This document shows positions 59,363 through 64,000 of a DNA stretch of 64,000 bases, one piece after another. Source of the stretch: Chrysomallon squamiferum (Eukaryota > Mollusca > Gastropoda > Neomphalida > Peltospiridae). The stretch is from the NCBI GenBank assembly GCA_012295275.1, contig CM022676.1, forward strand, positions 9,591,086 to 9,655,085. The letters run 5' to 3'. Made by a program: the position numbers and the translations under genes. Position 1 is the first letter of the stretch; every line of letters begins with the position of its first letter. The notes beneath the pieces are model-generated. The model saw only the letters and a program-made list of their open reading frames with translations, searched no databases and was not told the origin of the DNA.

Positions 59363-59908
59363 ACATCCATTTCTACACTATATACACGCTAATGACAATT
59401 TTTTTTGTTTTTCCCCGTAATCTTTAAACTAACTGATTAAATTACACAAGTGGTTGATTTTATTGGTTTGTCAATTGATCCGGCGGAGCATAGTTTGGAA
59501 CAGGAATTCGAATTTAAGTACGAACAAACAGTCTAACATAACGCAATTTCAAAATTGATTATCTTATTCACTGACACCATCCTTTCATAAAAATAAATCA
59601 ACTGACAGTTATTACATGTAGTACAATGTACATGAAACAAATATTGTTTAGAAACACGTACATTTTATGACGTTATATATAAAATTAATATTGACTTGAT
59701 AGTGACGTCAGACTTTTGAAGTGACGTCATTTTACTATCTTATATTAAAAAAAAAATGAATTTGTTAGAATACAGAGTTTATGATAAATATGCATGTATA
59801 TATGTACCAAAAAGAAATAATAACAAAATATTTTTGTTTCGTTATTTAGAGTGGGTTTTATCTTGAAACCATCTCACTACAAAATTTTTTAAATTTCATT
59901 GTTTACAC

Positions 59909-60198
59909 TAGTCAAACTGCGGCCCGAGCGGGTTTCTGAGCGGCCCGCGTAATTTCACAAGGAAAATAACGTTAATTCAAATTTTATAAAATGAGTCTAT
60001 ATTGTCATCTACTAATATACAAAAACACATGTAATTTTTCTTATTATTGTAACAGTTCCTGAAGTTAATGAAAATGAAAAATTTCTTAATATAAACTCTT
60101 CATAAAAACACAATTTTGACTAAATTAGTACCTGCGGCCCGCCTGGGAATGAGCCATGTCTTATGTGGCCCTTCTCGAAAAAAGGTTGCCCATGCCTG
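59909..60198. mobile_element. Degenerate hAT-like short element
   Basis: The left edge TAGTCAAACTGCGGCCCG and right edge GGTTGCCCATGCCTG, with internal GCGGCCCGC and TGTGGCCC words, match the style of hAT short elements. Candidate 8-bp target sites GTTTACAC (59901-59908) and GTCTAGAC (60199-60206) agree at six of eight positions, as for an old copy. It is about 290 bp with no ORF. Confidence 0.6.
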
Positions 60199-61244
60199 GT
60201 CTAGACGTTGGTTTTATTCAAAAAACGAGAAGAAATGCGGATTACAAGAGGCTCAGTCTATGTGGACTTTTTTGTCTCACCCATTTCGCTGAAAACGAGG
60301 TATCATATACGTCGTAATTGTAATCGTTACAGTAACTGATCAGATTAGAGTTCATTTACGTTTTAAATTATTTATTTATTTATTATTCTTTTTTGCATTT
60401 AAAATAATAAATCTATCAAAAAAAAAAAAAAAAAAAAAGAAGATTCATATAGCACGAATAAAATAACAACTACAGTATTAAAAGACACATTTCTTTCAAA
60501 TCCACTTTTTTTAACATAAAGTTTTTTTTTTTTTAAATTTTCCTGTTTTAAAATCTTCAAGCTAGTCTGTTGATTATCTTATTCAATTCCGAAATGTGAC
60601 TCATTTATTTTTAACCACCATTTTAACATGTTCCCCATTGTGTTTACATTTATTCTAATATGTTCAAGTCCATGTCACTTTATATTTCATTTATTAGTTT
60701 ACACTGTAAAGCACTTACTAAGTATGGAAATTGTGCTGCGTAAATATGGTGTAATATAATATCTATCTTTACCATACGAATACGGCAACTTAATCATGCG
60801 CAAATGCATATAGGTATTAGACTCTGTAAAATCTGATGTTTTAATCAGTAATAATGAAACGTCTTGATATGCAATACTTTGGCTCGTAGAATCCTTTGTA
60901 ACGTGGCAGTTTTAAATGTAATTTTAAATGTAACTGAGAGTTTTGATAACTGAAATGTTTTTATAACTGTAACTATACTTGTGATCGTAATGCTGTAATT
61001 GCAAAAATGCTACTTGGTATTTTGGAGGGGGTGAGTGTGAAAGTATGAGTGTCATTTTGGAAAGTGAAATATTTTGACTGTAATCATAAGTGAAATTCTG
61101 TTCGTACGGTGTTGATTTTCTTGGTAATGTGTAATTTTTGAAAAGGAAAATAATTTAAAGTGTTATTGATCCTCGTAGCTCTGCAGACAGCGTTTTGGGA
61201 CAAATTTAGCAATAGTTGTGTTTAGTGTTTCCATATCAAATATA

Positions 61245-61982
61245 AAACACAACGCACACGCACACACACACACACAGACACACAGATAAAGAAACAGATA
61301 TACACACAGACACACACACACAGACACACATATACAAACAGACATACACAGATATACACACAGACACACACACACAGATATACAAACAGACATACACAGA
61401 TATACACACAGACACACACACACAGATATACAAACAGACATACACAGATATATACACACAGACACAGATAAACAAACATATATACACACAGACACACACA
61501 CGCAGAAACACAGATATACAAACAGACATACACAGATATACACACAGACACACAGTCACACAGATATACAAACAGACATACACAGATATACACACAGACA
61601 CACATTCACACAGACATACACAGATATACACATAGACACACACAAACACAGACATACACAGATATACACACAGATACACACACAGACATACAGATTATAC
61701 AAACAGACATACACAGATAAACACACAGACACACACAAACACAGACATACACAGATATACACACAGATACACACACAGACATACAGATTATACAAACAGA
61801 CATACACAGATAAACACACAGACACACACACACAGACACACAGATATACAAACAGACATACACAGATATACACACAGACACACACACACAGAAACACAGA
61901 TATACAAACAGACATACACAGATATACACACAGACACACAGTCACACAGATAAACACACAGACACACAAACACACACACAAA
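61245..61982. repeat. CA-rich compound minisatellite, about 0.74 kb
   Basis: Higher-order repeats built from ACACAGATATACAAACAGAC and ATACACAGATATACACACAG blocks plus (CA)n. The minus strand stays open in all three frames as Val/Cys/Tyr-rich runs, an artefact of the repeat. Confidence 0.93.
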
Positions 61983-62197
61983 CTACACGTAAGTTATTCT
62001 TTACGGTATTTATTGTAATAATTTTAAAAGCTTTCTACATTTGTCTCATTTCGTTTCTGATGCAATCAGTTTTAGTGAAAATTAAAAAGCTAAAAAATAA
62101 ACAAACAAAGGAACATTTATCTCATATTTTATTTACTGTTTTACAAAGTACAGAATGTTTTGTTTTCTGATTGTCTATTTATACATTAAGTTTCTTA

Positions 62198-62402
62198 TAT
62201 ATATGTGTGTGTGTGTGTGTACGTGTATGTGTGTATGTGTGTACGTGTATGTATATATACACAAATGTATATATGTATATATATGTGTGTATATATATAT
62301 ATATATATGTATGTATTATGTATGCATGTATATATGTATGTACGTGTGTGTATGTATATATATGTATGTATGTGTATGTGTGTATGTATGTATGTATGTA
62401 AA
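62198..62402. repeat. (TG)n/(TATG)n compound tract
   Basis: GTGTGT, GTATGTAT and TATATA runs. Frames are open on both strands because of the repeat. Confidence 0.92.
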
Positions 62403-62999
62403 TCAACTCAAGTTCACTTACTTATTTTACTAATACGAGATCATCTTATATGTTCATCAATACGTTTATCATATCCTTTCCTATAAACGACATGACGTCA
62501 CAAATTTACACAATTGCAAAATTACAATTCATTCCAACAGGTTTTTTTTTTTTTTTTTTTTTTTAATAAAAACCTTATGATCAAGACAAATATTCGTGTC
62601 ACCTAAGACTTTAAAACAATCACTAGCTGACCATAAGTAATCCAATTCTCGCAATAACAGACCGGTAACTTTAATTGTTAATGTTTCAAAGTTTGTTATT
62701 TAATAAGATTAACATATCAGCCTAAGCGTTCGAGCACGATGTTTGAAACGGGAACAATGCGATCACGACTCTTGTCTTAAGGTCTCATTAAAGATCTAAT
62801 TTCAGAGATGATTGAGGGGATTAAACTGCATAAAGAGATTAGTCACGAATGCGAGGGATTAAACCGTGTAAAACAGATTAGTGTTGTCTGTGATATACGA
62901 TCCGTACACACACACAGGATGTAAAATAAATATGCAAAACAGACGAGTTAGAATTCAATGGACGAACTTTTTTAAGATAATGATTATGATTATTATATT

Positions 63000-63019
63000 A
63001 TTAGTAGTAGTATTAGTAA

Positions 63020-63057
<38 letters not shown>

Positions 63058-63930
63058 ATAGAGTATTATTATTATTATTGTTATTATTATTATTAGCAGT
63101 TGCAGTAATAATATTAGTAGTGGTAGTTGTAGTAGTAGTAGTAACAGTAGTAGTAGTTATAGTATCAGTAATAACAGTAGTAGTAGTAGCATAATAATTA
63201 AGAGTATGATTATGATTAATAATATTATTACTACTATTAGTAGTAGCGGTAGCAGTAATAATAGTAATAGCAATACTAGTAATAGTATTAGTAATAGCAT
63301 AATGATTAAGAGTATGATTATGATAAATATTAGTAGCAGTAGTAGTAGCAGTATCAATAATAATAGTAGTAGCATAATGATAAAAAATATGATTATGATT
63401 AATATTATTATTATTATTATTACTATTGGTAGTAGCAGTAGCAGTAATAATAGTAATAGCAGTAGTAGTAACTGTAGTAGCAGTAATATAATGATTATAA
63501 TTGTGATTATGAATATTATTATTTGTAGTAGTAGTAGTAGTAATAGTAGTAATAGTAGCATACTGATTATAACTGTGATTATGTATTTTATTATTATTAT
63601 TAGTAGTAGTAGTAGTAGTAAAGTATTAGTAGTATAATGATTATAATTATGAATATTATTATTATTATTATTATTATGAATATTATTATTATTATGAATA
63701 TTATTATAATTATGAATATTATTATTATTATTATTATTATTATTACTACTACTACTACTACTACTACTATTTTTTCCATTGTTATACGTGTATGTACTAC
63801 TACTACAGTTTCTGCTACTACTGCTACAATAAGGATTAGTACAGTTATTAACTCCACGGCTATTACTACTATAGCTACTACTACTGCTGCTGTTGTTGCT
63901 GCTGCTGTTACCATATCTATTACAACTACG
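63000..63930. repeat. Cryptic trinucleotide tract (AGT/ATT/ACT), about 0.9 kb
   Basis: Interleaved TAG, ATT, GTA and CTA triplets with recurring ATAATGATTA-like and TATGATTATGAT-like spacers at intervals of about 90-110 bp, so a higher-order repeat is superimposed on the triplets. Confidence 0.88.
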
Positions 63931-64000
63931 ATAATATTTATTACTACATACCTTAATGCATATCCAGTTTAATTAATTACTTGAATATTACGATCATTAT

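Larger units (their letters stand above)
57921..64000. other. Intergenic region to the window end
   Basis: No gene could be supported. It contains (TA)n at 58403-58462, exon-like blocks near 58200-58250 and 58804-58910, (ATAC)n/(CA)n at 59110-59360, a degenerate hAT-like element at 59909-60198, CRE words near 59703 and 59722, a CA-rich minisatellite at 61245-61982, a (TG)n/(TATG)n tract at 62198-62400 and a trinucleotide tract at 63000-63930. The long frames in the last three are low-complexity artefacts. Confidence 0.7.

Noticed and set aside
61250-61980. Possible CRISPR-like array
   Set aside because: Units are contiguous and CA-rich with no unique spacers, and the genome is eukaryotic. 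It is a minisatellite.
61163-61981. Overlapping Val/Cys/Tyr-rich frames of 63-147 codons on the minus strand
   Set aside because: All three frames are open at once through a CA-rich minisatellite, and there is no start context or domain.
63157-63972. Leu/Ile, Ser/Asn and Thr-rich frames at the window end
   Set aside because: They are a product of the trinucleotide tract and appear on both strands.

Overview
This window is eukaryotic nuclear DNA from an AT-rich, repeat-rich animal genome. The genes are split by long introns with GT-AG borders (one GC-AG), and there are several long (GA)n/(CT)n, (ATT)n, (CA)n and (TA)n arrays, several minisatellites and small non-autonomous DNA transposons. 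A secreted fibrinogen-related protein and an FMRFamide-receptor-like GPCR fit a lophotrochozoan, most likely a mollusc. That taxonomic guess is inference. All exon borders were read by eye from splice signals, reading phase and recalled family sequences; no alignment or transcript evidence was available.

Layout: (1) 1-3996 is intergenic. (2) 3997-6869, plus strand: LRRC58, three coding exons, with a one-base frameshift in exon 2. (3) 6870-14538 is intergenic between two gene 3' ends, and holds a TATCTAGA satellite, a 96-bp tandem repeat and a short-unit array at the 3' edge of SNAPC2. (4) 14539-24210, minus strand: SNAPC2, a fast-evolving subunit of the snRNA-activating protein complex. It has nine coding exons, one of only 29 bp, and its introns carry two clear MITEs and two minisatellites. 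(5) 26689-43663, plus strand: GSK3, nine coding exons, 418 residues, intact. SNAPC2 and GSK3 are head to head about 2.5 kb apart. (6) 43664-51671: GSK3 3' flank and intergenic repeats. (7) 51672-55208, minus: a secreted fibrinogen-related-domain protein, five exons, 281 residues. (8) 56454-57920, minus: an intronless class A GPCR of 488 residues with an N-terminal nonapeptide repeat. (9) 57921-64000: intergenic, with a decayed hAT-like element, a 0.7-kb CA-rich minisatellite and a 0.9-kb trinucleotide tract.

The five genes do not form an obvious functional unit. LRRC58, SNAPC2 and GSK3 are housekeeping or regulatory genes. The fibrinogen-related gene and the GPCR are adjacent and co-oriented but belong to unrelated families. 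No virus, CRISPR array, rRNA or convincing tRNA gene was seen.

The most unusual signals are: the tail of the SNAPC2 coding region forms one unit of an 85-89-bp tandem array whose other units still encode variant tails; the LRRC58 frameshift; CT-rich microsatellites placed directly at two 3' splice sites of the fibrinogen-related gene; CRE-like palindromes inside the GPCR coding repeat; and an unclassified repeat element at 33.7-34.2 kb.
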